Assembly: GCF_004028275.1 (NCBI RefSeq)
Contig: NZ_CP035033.1
Location: 682,001-746,000, forward strand
Source of the DNA: Hydrogenovibrio thermophilus
GTDB lineage: Bacteria; Pseudomonadota; Gammaproteobacteria; Thiomicrospirales; Thiomicrospiraceae
Direction of reading: 5' to 3'
Length of the DNA: 64,000 nucleotides
Each line of letters begins with the position of its first letter. The first letter of the stretch is position 1. The position numbers were made by a program, and so were the translations under genes. Positions 44,364 to 51,725 of the stretch are shown in pieces. The notes under the pieces were generated by a model. That model was not told the DNA's origin and searched no databases. It worked only from the letters and a program-made list of their open reading frames with translations.

Positions 44364-45197
44364 ATGACGTGGACAGCGTTTCAGTCTAAATTTCAACACA
44401 TTCGCGACAACAAAGTGTTCGAGTTGTTTGTCATTTCCGTGATTATCCTCTCGTCGCTGTTGATTGGCGTGCGCACTTACAATCTGCCGGAGACGGCGAT
44501 TACATTCCTGTGGGTCATGGATTATGGCGTGACGGTGTTTTTCTTGATTGAAATCCTGATTCGGATGGCGGCGGAAGACCGTTTGAAGGATTTCTTCAAG
44601 AAGGGCTGGAATATCTTTGATTTCACCATTGTAGTGGTGAGTTTGATTCCGTTGGACGATTCCGAGTATGCCTTGATTGCGCGGATGCTGCGTTTGTTCC
44701 GGGTCATGCGTTTGATTTCATTCATTCCGGAACTACGGGTGCTGGTCAGCGCTTTGATTACCGCCTTGCCGCGCATGGGCTATGTGGCGTTGTTGATGTT
44801 CATTATTTTCTATTTGTATGCCGTTATCGGTAATCTGATGTTTGCCGACATCAATCCGAAACTGTGGGGCGACTTGGGGATTTCCCTGTTGACCCTGTTC
44901 CGGGTCGCCACCTTTGAGGACTGGACGGATGTGATGTACGAAACCATGGCGGTGTACAGTTTAAGTTGGATTTATTATCTGACGTTCATTTTCTTCTCGG
45001 CATTCGTTTTCCTGAACATGATGATCGGGATCGTCGTAGAAGTGCTGGACGAAGAGCATAAAAAAATGCTGGCCGAGGAAGAGGAAGTCGTGCATCAACA
45101 GGAGCAGGCGTATCAGGATAAGCTGGAAGGCGAAATCGCAGCCTTACACGAAAAATTGGATCGGTTGCTGGCAGAGCGCAGTGAGGTTCGCTCTTAA
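44364..45197 (+). CDS. Voltage-gated-like ion channel, single-domain
   Basis: A 277-residue six-helix channel subunit of the bacterial NaChBac-like superfamily, expected to form homotetramers. The voltage-sensor S4 pattern with regularly spaced Arg (ARMLRLFRVMRLISFIPELR) lies near residues 108-128. The pore loop is RVATFEDWTDVMYE near residue 180, and S6 FFSAFVFLNMMIGIVVEVLDEEH precedes a C-terminal coiled coil. The filter reads TFEDW, not the TLESW of NaChBac-type sodium channels, so ion selectivity is uncertain. ATG 44364 follows GGAAGG. Confidence 0.85.
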   Translation: MTWTAFQSKFQHIRDNKVFELFVISVIILSSLLIGVRTYNLPETAITFLWVMDYGVTVFFLIEILIRMAAEDRLKDFFKKGWNIFDFTIVVVSLIPLDDSEYALIARMLRLFRVMRLISFIPELRVLVSALITALPRMGYVALLMFIIFYLYAVIGNLMFADINPKLWGDLGISLLTLFRVATFEDWTDVMYETMAVYSLSWIYYLTFIFFSAFVFLNMMIGIVVEVLDEEHKKMLAEEEEVVHQQEQAYQDKLEGEIAALHEKLDRLLAERSEVRS

Positions 45198-45321
45198 AGC
45201 AAACGATGGCTGATTATAAAATAAATTTATCATTAGATAAAAGTTGATATAGGACAAGTTTGTATATAAGCTACTTCTTATATATACATAAAAACGCTAA
45301 CTAGAACTTATTATCGCTCAA

Positions 45322-45391
45322 ACCGTGTGGCGAGGAACACGGTGCGGGCGCTTTCCAGCCGTTAAGGGGATAAGCCGTTAACGTTGGAAAG
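45322..45391 (+). promoter_or_regulatory. Structured leader upstream of the TsoY-like gene
   Basis: Two stems precede the gene. Stem 1 is ACCGTGT (45322-45328) with ACACGGT (45337-45343), loop GGCGAGGA. Stem 2 is CTTTCCA (45351-45357) plus CGTTAA (45360-45365) with TTAACG (45378-45383) plus TGGAAAG (45385-45391), loop GGGGATAAGCCG. GGC in loop 1 could pair with GCC in loop 2. The ribosome site (AGGAG) follows ten bases after stem 2. I could not match it to a known riboswitch. 45198-45321 upstream is AT-rich and probably holds the promoter. Confidence 0.45.
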
Positions 45392-45413
45392 TTATCTCAA
45401 TAAGGAGTTAGCC

Positions 45414-46649
45414 ATGAAACCGTTTCCGTTCCAGATATTACACATCCTCGCGCCGCTGGGTGCGGCCGGGATGACCGCCTCGTTCTTTTTTGTCGTCAAT
45501 TACATGACCGCCCATCCGGGCAATGCGTTTATCGATTTCAATACGTTACTCGCCCATCATTTCGGTAAAACCGATGCATTGAATCTGTTGATTCAAACCT
45601 ACATCGGCGGCATTGTTTTGTCCGCTTTCTTGCATTTCTTTTTACTGTTCCGGTGGTTCAGGGGATTCAATCGTTTTCGACAGAGTGCCGAATACACCGC
45701 CCTAAAAGCGTCCAATAAGGAAGTGCAGTTAATGGCGATTCCCTTGACGCTTACCATGACCATGAATGTATTGTTTATTCTCGGTGCCTTGTTTATTCCG
45801 GGCTTATTTGATCCAGTGACTTGGATGGGGATGCAAGCACAGCTGATTGATTTTTTGTTTGTTGGTGCCGGGGTGTATTTCATTGCCATGTTGGTCTTGG
45901 CGTTGAAAATCTTTTCGGTGTATTGGTTGCGCTTGGTGCATGGCAATTTGGATTTCAGTGAAAACGCCAACCTGTCGCAATTGATTGCCATTTTTTCGTT
46001 TGCGATGATTGCGGTGGGGTTGGGCGCCTTAGGGTTTTCCAAAGTGCCGTGGATTGCCTTGGTCGGCATGAGTTTGTCGTACATTGTGCTGGGGATGACG
46101 GCGATTCTGGCCGGTATCAAATTGGTGTTGGGCTTTAAATCCATGTTCAAGCAAGGCATTTCGGCCGCAACCTCAGTGACATTGTTGCTGCCGGTGGTGA
46201 TTATCGGCATGTTCGTGGTGGGCTTATACCGTGCGGACATTGCCAATATGCATGCCTTGCAGTTGGAGCGTAATGTCAATTACCATTTGCTGGTGTTCAC
46301 GGTCGGGGCGGGCATTTCGGTGTTGGTCGGTTTGTTCGGACTGATGGTGATGAAACGCAGCGGCTTTTTCAAGCAGATGGCTGAAAATCGTTCGGATGCG
46401 TCATCCTTTGCCATGGTGTGTCCGGGGTTTGGTTTTGAAGTGCAGTTGGTGCTGTGGTTGAATATCGGTTTGGTGTATTCAGGCCTGGTGGAATTCGGCA
46501 GTTCCGGTTATTTTGCCTTGTGGGTGCCGCTGATTCTGGTGCAATTAACCACCATTTATTTTCTGTTGCGCTTGCTGCGTATGCACCGCTTTCTCAAGTT
46601 TGAACAGGCCTCAACCGCCAAGCCTTCTGGCTTTATGGTAATGCGCTGA
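45414..46649 (+). CDS. TsoY-like polytopic membrane protein
   Basis: A 411-residue integral membrane protein with about ten hydrophobic segments. The SFAMVCPGFGFEVQLVLWLNIGLVY segment near residue 340 resembles a family I recall as TsoY (seleno)proteins, in which the Cys of CPGFGFE may be selenocysteine in other species; here it is Cys. That name is from memory and unverified. Function unknown; a role in sulfur metabolism is suggested only by the convergent DsrE-like neighbour. ATG 45414 has an AGGAG ribosome site; a TTG at 45384 would start inside stem 2 of the leader and is unlikely. Confidence 0.55.
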   Translation: MKPFPFQILHILAPLGAAGMTASFFFVVNYMTAHPGNAFIDFNTLLAHHFGKTDALNLLIQTYIGGIVLSAFLHFFLLFRWFRGFNRFRQSAEYTALKASNKEVQLMAIPLTLTMTMNVLFILGALFIPGLFDPVTWMGMQAQLIDFLFVGAGVYFIAMLVLALKIFSVYWLRLVHGNLDFSENANLSQLIAIFSFAMIAVGLGALGFSKVPWIALVGMSLSYIVLGMTAILAGIKLVLGFKSMFKQGISAATSVTLLLPVVIIGMFVVGLYRADIANMHALQLERNVNYHLLVFTVGAGISVLVGLFGLMVMKRSGFFKQMAENRSDASSFAMVCPGFGFEVQLVLWLNIGLVYSGLVEFGSSGYFALWVPLILVQLTTIYFLLRLLRMHRFLKFEQASTAKPSGFMVMR

Positions 46650-46691
46650 GCAGAGGGAGAGCATCTGTTAAAACAGGGCACACTTAAAATG

Positions 46692-46720
46692 CAAAAAAGC
46701 ACCTGAAAAGGTGCTTTTTG
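46692..46720. terminator. Bidirectional terminator between TsoY-like and DsrE-like genes
   Basis: AAAAAGCACCT pairs with AGGTGCTTTTT around a GAAA loop, with A and T runs on the two sides; it serves both converging genes. Confidence 0.85.
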
Positions 46721-46746
46721 CTATTGGCTGGTAGGTCCGTGGTGGA

Positions 46747-47274
46747 TTACCAGACCAGCAGTTTATAGCCTTCTTCCTGCAGTTCCATCAAGGCCGCGGC
46801 CCCCACTTCGGAATATTCCGCAAACGGGCGCATGTCCTTGTCGGTCCAATGCAGCGTGTTCATGGTGTTCCCACAGGCAATCCAACGCACATTGTAGTCT
46901 TTGGCGAAGCTGGCTACACGCTCGTAGGTCAGTGGTTCCACTTCGCGTTGCGGTTTTTTCGCCAACACATGGATGCCTGGGCCAATCGCGACCACCGCGA
47001 TGTCCACATTATCGCCGTAGCGTTTAATCATCGCCTGGATGGAATTCAAAATGCTGTGTTGGTAGGCCGGGTCGGCTTTGTTCCACATATAAACGGCATG
47101 GTGTTCGGCCGGGTCGCCCGGAAAACGGTCAGACGGCGGGTCCTGCAGTTCCGGCACCGGCTTCAGTTTACCGTCGTTTCCGGCGGAACCGTCTGCGGAG
47201 GCCTGCGCGCCCAACGCCAAGCACATCAGCAAGGCAAAAGGGATGAGTCGGTTGAGTTGCGTGTTTAATCGCAT
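46747..47274 (-). CDS. Exported DsrE-family protein
   Basis: A 175-residue protein with a signal peptide (RLIPFALLMCLALGAQASA) and a DsrE/F-like alpha-beta domain: HAVYMWNKADPAYQHSILNSIQAMIKRYGDNVDIAVVAIGPGIHVLA and VRWIACGNTMNTLHW. The Cys in IACGNT occupies the place of the active Cys in DsrE-like sulfur carriers. Periplasmic location is inferred from the signal peptide. ATG 47274 follows AGGAG. It converges on the TsoY-like gene. Confidence 0.78.
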   Translation of the reverse strand: MRLNTQLNRLIPFALLMCLALGAQASADGSAGNDGKLKPVPELQDPPSDRFPGDPAEHHAVYMWNKADPAYQHSILNSIQAMIKRYGDNVDIAVVAIGPGIHVLAKKPQREVEPLTYERVASFAKDYNVRWIACGNTMNTLHWTDKDMRPFAEYSEVGAAALMELQEEGYKLLVW

Positions 47275-47359
47275 AGTGATCTCCTGATTCAATTCGAAAA
47301 CCATTATACTCTTCATGATTCGGACAATCTGAAAGAGATATTTTATAGAGGATTATAAG

Positions 47360-47665
47360 TTGAGCTTACAGACACAAATTGAAAACAAAGTGAAAGCCGC
47401 GTTTGATGTCACCTTTATGCAACTGGAAAATGAAAGCCACATGCATTCCGGCCCGGCGGACGAATCGCATTTCAAATTGACCTTGGTGGCGGCCGAGTTC
47501 GATGGCTTGTCGAAAGTCAAACGTCATCAGGCGGTGTACAAAGCGCTGAGCGATGAGATGCCGCAATTTCATGCGCTGGCCTTGCATACGTTCAGCCCGG
47601 CGGAATGGGAAGCCCGCCCGGACGTGGCAGATTCGCCGCTTTGCAAGGGCGGCAGCAAAGCGTAA
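47360..47665 (+). CDS. bolA: BolA-family protein
   Basis: A 101-residue protein with the BolA pattern LENESHMHSGPADESHFKLTLVAAEFDGLSKVKRHQAVYKAL followed by a helix (FHALALHTFSPAEWE). BolA proteins partner with monothiol glutaredoxins in iron-sulfur trafficking and stress response. The start is TTG 47360 with an AGAGGA ribosome site; no ATG fits. It ends in a hairpin made from the CCAGGCCTGG palindrome. Confidence 0.92.
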   Translation: MSLQTQIENKVKAAFDVTFMQLENESHMHSGPADESHFKLTLVAAEFDGLSKVKRHQAVYKALSDEMPQFHALALHTFSPAEWEARPDVADSPLCKGGSKA

Positions 47666-47688
47666 AAATCGCCAGGCCTGGCCGTTTT
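47665..47688. terminator. Terminator-like hairpin on the CCAGGCCTGG palindrome (copy 10)
   Basis: The core at 47672-47681 lies in a 24-base near-perfect inverted repeat with AAAA and TTTT ends (one mismatch, one G-T pair). It is between convergent bolA and tesA and can act in both directions. Confidence 0.65.
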
Positions 47689-47700
47689 CAGGGTTTCGCG

Positions 47701-48411
47701 TTAGGCGGCTTTGGCCGGTTTTTGGGTAATGAGCTGTTCAATCAGCGGTTGCACGCGTTGGAGTATGGCCGGCTGGGCTTGAGCGTTTGGGTGTAGGCCA
47801 TCGTCTTGCGCCATATCCGGGTCCATCACCACCGTTTCCAAGAAAAACGGGTCAAAGAGCAGTTGGTTGCGTTCGGCGACTTGCTGAAAAGTCTTTTGCA
47901 GTAACGCATCGTAGGCCGGGCCGTAATTGGTGGGCAGACGAATGCCAAGCAGCAACACCTCGGCACCGGCTTGGCGGCTCATGTCCACCATCTGTTGCAG
48001 GTTGCGTTCGGTGGTTTGCAACACCTGGCCGCGCAAGGCATCGTTGGCCCCCAGTTCCAGAATCACCCAATCCGGTTGATGTTGTTTCAGTAAGGCGGGT
48101 AAGCGGCTTTTGCCGCCAGAGGTGGTTTCGCCGCTGATGCTGGCGTTCACCACTTGAATGTTTCGGTTTTTTAAATCCTGTGTCAGCAGCGCCACCCAAC
48201 CTTTTTCCACCGGCATACCGTAGGCGGCACTCAAACTGTCGCCCAAGACCAGAAGCGTCGGTTCTGTGGGGGCGGGTTTTGCTTTGGGTTTTTCCTCGGC
48301 TTGCGTTACACTTGAGTAACCAAACAGAACGGTCAACGTCACCGTCAGAAACAAAAGAGAGCGAAGATGAAAGAAGAAGCCGTTTTGTGCTTGAAGGACG
48401 TGCATTACCAT
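47701..48411 (-). CDS. tesA: Exported SGNH esterase / acyl-CoA thioesterase I-like
   Basis: A 236-residue GDSL-family hydrolase. The N-terminal hydrophobic segment (LRSLLFLTVTLTVLFGYSSVTQA) is a signal peptide, followed by a Lys/Pro linker. SGNH blocks are LLVLGDSLSAAYGM near residue 54 (catalytic Ser), NASISGETTSGG, ELGANDALRG near 119 and DDGLHPNAQA near 203 (Asp and His). The arrangement tesA divergent from ybbA-ybbP is the same as in E. coli, supporting the name. ATG 48411 makes it overlap the 5' end of ybbA by 45 bases; an internal start would shorten the overlap. Confidence 0.9.
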   Translation of the reverse strand: MVMHVLQAQNGFFFHLRSLLFLTVTLTVLFGYSSVTQAEEKPKAKPAPTEPTLLVLGDSLSAAYGMPVEKGWVALLTQDLKNRNIQVVNASISGETTSGGKSRLPALLKQHQPDWVILELGANDALRGQVLQTTERNLQQMVDMSRQAGAEVLLLGIRLPTNYGPAYDALLQKTFQQVAERNQLLFDPFFLETVVMDPDMAQDDGLHPNAQAQPAILQRVQPLIEQLITQKPAKAA

Positions 48412-49044
48412 GTCTCGTCTGATGATGAAGAGTTATCTATCATAAAGGGCTGCGATTTGTCTGTCCAGCCGGGCGAAAAGCTGTCGATTGTCGGTCGCTC
48501 CGGTTCGGGAAAATCCACCTTGTTGTCGTTGATGGCCGGGCTGGAATTGCCGACCGGCGGCGAGGTGCGCTTGTTCGGTCAGGCCCTGAATCACCTCGAC
48601 GAAGACCGTCGCGCGCAGTTACGGGCCTTGCAGGTAGGATTTGTTTTTCAGAATTTCCAGTTGATGCCGAGCATGACGGCATTGGAAAATGTGCTGATGC
48701 CGCTGGAGTTGTTTCAAGTCAGTGATGCTGATGACAAAGCCTTACAGGCCTTGGATAAAGTCGGGCTGGGGCATCGTTTGTCGCACCGGCCGTCGGAACT
48801 CTCCGGCGGCGAGCAGCAGCGAGTGGCGCTGGCAAGAGCCTTTGTCACCGAACCGAAAATTCTGTTTGCCGACGAACCCACCGGTAACCTTGACGAAACC
48901 ACCGCAGAACAGGTTCAGCACTTGCTGTTTCAACTGAATGACGAACTGCACACCACCCTCGTGCTGGTAACACACGACTCCGATTTTGCCCGCCAGTGTG
49001 ATCGGGCGCTGACCTTGCATAACGGACGGTTACAAGCGGTATGA
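48367..49044 (+). CDS. ybbA: YbbA-like ABC transporter ATP-binding protein
   Basis: A 225-residue ATPase of the LolD/MacB type. Walker [14 protein letters not shown] near 44, Q-loop [24 protein letters not shown], signature [15 protein letters not shown] near 140, Walker [18 protein letters not shown] near 162 and H-loop VTHDSDFA. It pairs with the large permease encoded directly downstream, whose start overlaps its stop by four bases. Probably drives export or release of a lipid-like or hydrophobic substrate; not established. Confidence 0.93.
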   Translation: MKEEAVLCLKDVHYHVSSDDEELSIIKGCDLSVQPGEKLSIVGRSGSGKSTLLSLMAGLELPTGGEVRLFGQALNHLDEDRRAQLRALQVGFVFQNFQLMPSMTALENVLMPLELFQVSDADDKALQALDKVGLGHRLSHRPSELSGGEQQRVALARAFVTEPKILFADEPTGNLDETTAEQVQHLLFQLNDELHTTLVLVTHDSDFARQCDRALTLHNGRLQAV

Positions 49045-51512
49045 AAGGTTACTGGCAAGATGCTTGGACAGCTTCGCTGTGGTTTTGGCGCGGACTGAAA
49101 CGCGGCGATTGGGTATGGTTATTGTTGGCGGTGGTGATTGCCAGCGCCTCGGTGACGTTTGTGGAGCAGCTCGGTAAAACCGTGAAGGATTCCATGTTGC
49201 GCCAAGCCGCCAATGACTTGGGTGCGGATTATGTGTTGCGCAGTTCCCGGACGATTGACGACCAGTGGACAACCTTGGCCGGCGAACTGGATTTGCAAAC
49301 CGCGCAAACCGAAACGCTGGTGACCATGGCCTTGAGTGGAGGACGTTTCCAGTTGGTGCGCCTCAAAGGGGTATCGTCAAATTATCCGTTACGCAATTAT
49401 CAAAACCGTTTTCCGGCTGTAATGCCATCGGATAAAACCTCTGAACAGCGAAGTGTCTGGGTGGAGTCGGCGTTGATTCCGTTAATGCAATTGCAAGACG
49501 ACAGCACTATTACGCTGGGGAAAACCGAATTTGCCTTGGGCGGTACCTTCCAGCCGTTGGGCGCGGCCGGAGGCATGGGCGCCTTTTCGCACCAAATGGT
49601 GATTCCGCTGGCGGATATGGCCGCCACGGAATTGAAAGGGCCGGGCAGTCGTGTCGAATACGAATTGGCCTTGATTGGAACACCGAACGCGATTGAGCGT
49701 TTTGCCGAGGCCGTGGACGCGGAACAGAATCCGCATCTTCAAAGTTTATCCGCGCAAGCGCCATCGCAGGATTTGGCGCAATCGCTGGACACGGCCTGGC
49801 TGTTTTTGGAGTTGTCGGCCTTGTCCGCTGTGTTGGTGGCGGGCTTATCGATTCTGATTGCCAGCCGTTTTTATTTGCAGCGTTGGCAAAATTCCATCGC
49901 CCTGATGCGGGCCTTCGGCGCGCAACGCGCTCAGATGACCCGTTTGTTCGCGTTTCAGCTGAGCTGGCTGGCGATTATCGCCAGCGGTGTTGGTGTGGCG
50001 CTGGGGGCCGGTTTGTTTCAAGCCAGTTTGCCGTTGCTGTGGGATTACTTCGATCCGCTGGTGCCGGCGTATCAACCGTCGATTTATGTGCATGGCTTTT
50101 TGATGGGCTTTTTGGTGTTGTGGAGTTTTGCCTGGCAGGCCTATCGCCATGCGGTCAGCACCTCGCCGATGCAGTTGTTGAAGAATTTATCGCGTCAGCC
50201 GCAAATGCGCCAATGGCTGGTCAGCCTGGGGTTGATTCTGCTGGTGGTGATGTTGATGACCGGCTATGTCTGGTGGGTGCTGGTCGGGCTGGTGGCGGCC
50301 GGTGTCGTATTGTATCTGGCTGCTTTGGGGTTGTTGCGCTTTGTCGGTTGGTTGCAACGCCGCAGCCGCGGCTGGCTTAAACTGTCGTTGGCGGCTTTGT
50401 TGCGCGAGCCAGGCCTGGTGAAAATTCAGTTAATCTCAATGGGGCTGGTTTTGTTCGTATTGATGTTGATGACTTTTGTGCGCCATGATTTGATGGCCAA
50501 TTGGCAGGCGTCTTTACCGGCCAATACGCCGGATACCTTTATCGTCAACGTGCAACCGGATCAAAAAGACACGGTGCAAACCGTGTTGAAAGGGGATGGC
50601 ATTGAAACCAACTTAGTGCCGATGGCGCGAGGGCGCTTGGTCGCAGTGAACGACGAACCGATTCGTGCCCAGGAACAGGAATCCAACCGTGCCAGACGCC
50701 TGCTGGAACGGGAATCGAATATCGCCGTGCTGGAAACGCCACCGGCTTACAATGAAATGCTGGCGGAAAGTGAACCGAAACACGGTTTGCCGCAGGTATC
50801 GCTGGAAGAAGGCATGGCCGAATTGTTCGGGTTGCAGTTGAACGATGTGCTGACTTTCAGTTTCAGCGGACAGGATTGGCGTTATGAAGTGACCTCGATT
50901 CGCAAGGTGCAGTGGCAGAGTTTCCGTTTGAATTTCTTTTTCATTGTGCAACCGGAGGCCGATCGGTTGCTGCCGATTTCCTATATCGGTAACTTTGCGC
51001 TGGCAGACCGTTCGGTGGACGTCAATGCGCTGACCCAGCAATTGGCACAACAAGCGCCGGGCGTGTTGCTGATTGATGCCCGGCGCATTCTGACTCAGGT
51101 GCAAACCATTATGTCGCAAGCCAGTTGGGCGGTGTCCGGGCTGTATGGCTTTACCTTGCTGGCGAGTTTGATTGTCTTGTTCACCGCCACCATGGCCAGC
51201 CAACAAACACGGGTGCAAAGCTGGTTGCTGTTGCGGACCCTGGGGGCGACACAACGCGACATCACCAAAATCGGTTTGATGGAGTTTATTCTGCTCGGTG
51301 CCTTGGCCGGGTTACTGGCGGCCACCTTTGCTCAACTCGCCGGTTTGGCGGTCAATCAATTCGTGCTGGAAGTGTCACCGGAATGGAACCCGGAATTGTG
51401 GGTGATCAGTGTGGTGAGCGGGGCGATGATTCTGTGGCTGATTGGCTGGCTGACGCAAAAACGTTATTTACGTTTATCGCCGCGCCGAATGGCGCAAAAG
51501 TGGTCGGATTGA
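49041..51512 (+). CDS. ybbP: YbbP-like ABC transporter permease (FtsX family)
   Basis: An 823-residue membrane protein with two FtsX-type units. A first helix (WVWLLLAVVIASASVTFVEQLG) is followed by a periplasmic domain, then helices near 255-460, a second periplasmic region and a final three-helix block (residues about 690-810, LYGFTLLASLIVLFTATMASQQTRVQSWLLLRTLGATQRDITKIG). This layout matches the YbbP permease next to tesA/ybbA. Known relatives are linked to lipid or lipoprotein handling; the substrate is uncertain. Confidence 0.9.
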   Translation: MKGYWQDAWTASLWFWRGLKRGDWVWLLLAVVIASASVTFVEQLGKTVKDSMLRQAANDLGADYVLRSSRTIDDQWTTLAGELDLQTAQTETLVTMALSGGRFQLVRLKGVSSNYPLRNYQNRFPAVMPSDKTSEQRSVWVESALIPLMQLQDDSTITLGKTEFALGGTFQPLGAAGGMGAFSHQMVIPLADMAATELKGPGSRVEYELALIGTPNAIERFAEAVDAEQNPHLQSLSAQAPSQDLAQSLDTAWLFLELSALSAVLVAGLSILIASRFYLQRWQNSIALMRAFGAQRAQMTRLFAFQLSWLAIIASGVGVALGAGLFQASLPLLWDYFDPLVPAYQPSIYVHGFLMGFLVLWSFAWQAYRHAVSTSPMQLLKNLSRQPQMRQWLVSLGLILLVVMLMTGYVWWVLVGLVAAGVVLYLAALGLLRFVGWLQRRSRGWLKLSLAALLREPGLVKIQLISMGLVLFVLMLMTFVRHDLMANWQASLPANTPDTFIVNVQPDQKDTVQTVLKGDGIETNLVPMARGRLVAVNDEPIRAQEQESNRARRLLERESNIAVLETPPAYNEMLAESEPKHGLPQVSLEEGMAELFGLQLNDVLTFSFSGQDWRYEVTSIRKVQWQSFRLNFFFIVQPEADRLLPISYIGNFALADRSVDVNALTQQLAQQAPGVLLIDARRILTQVQTIMSQASWAVSGLYGFTLLASLIVLFTATMASQQTRVQSWLLLRTLGATQRDITKIGLMEFILLGALAGLLAATFAQLAGLAVNQFVLEVSPEWNPELWVISVVSGAMILWLIGWLTQKRYLRLSPRRMAQKWSD
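50409..50418. repeat. CCAGGCCTGG palindrome, copy 11 (in ybbP)
   Basis: Exact copy; the only coding copy not read as Gln-Ala-Trp (here Pro-Gly-Leu). Confidence 0.9.
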
Positions 51513-51607
51513 TTTCAGCGTAAGCCCGCGTCGAATGCGGCCAGAAAGCGAGCACAAGGTGCTTGATTAAAATCCGAATCACTTTATAATGTGCGATTCA
51601 ATGGTCT

Positions 51608-51684
51608 CGGGGCATGGCTCAGTCTGGTAGAGCACCGTCATGGGGTGGCGGGGGTCGCAGGTTCAAATCCTGCTGTCCCGACCA
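51608..51684 (+). tRNA. tRNA-Pro (anticodon GGG)
   Basis: A 77-base cloverleaf: acceptor CGGGGCA/TGTCCCG, D arm GCTC...GAGC, anticodon stem CCGTC/GGCGG with loop ATGGGGT (anticodon GGG), T arm GCAGG-TTCAAAT-CCTGC, discriminator A and encoded CCA. It resembles E. coli proL. Confidence 0.96.
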
Positions 51685-51725
51685 ATTTTCTTCGCGCCGT
51701 CCGGCGTATCAATCACTCGTTGTAT

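Noticed and set aside
45322-45391. Known riboswitch class for the TsoY leader
   Set aside because: Compared from memory with fluoride, SAH, c-di-GMP, preQ1, guanidine and Moco elements; the conserved cores are not present.
45414-46649. Selenocysteine codon in the TsoY-like gene
   Set aside because: The position suspected in relatives is a normal Cys codon here, and the frame has no internal TGA.
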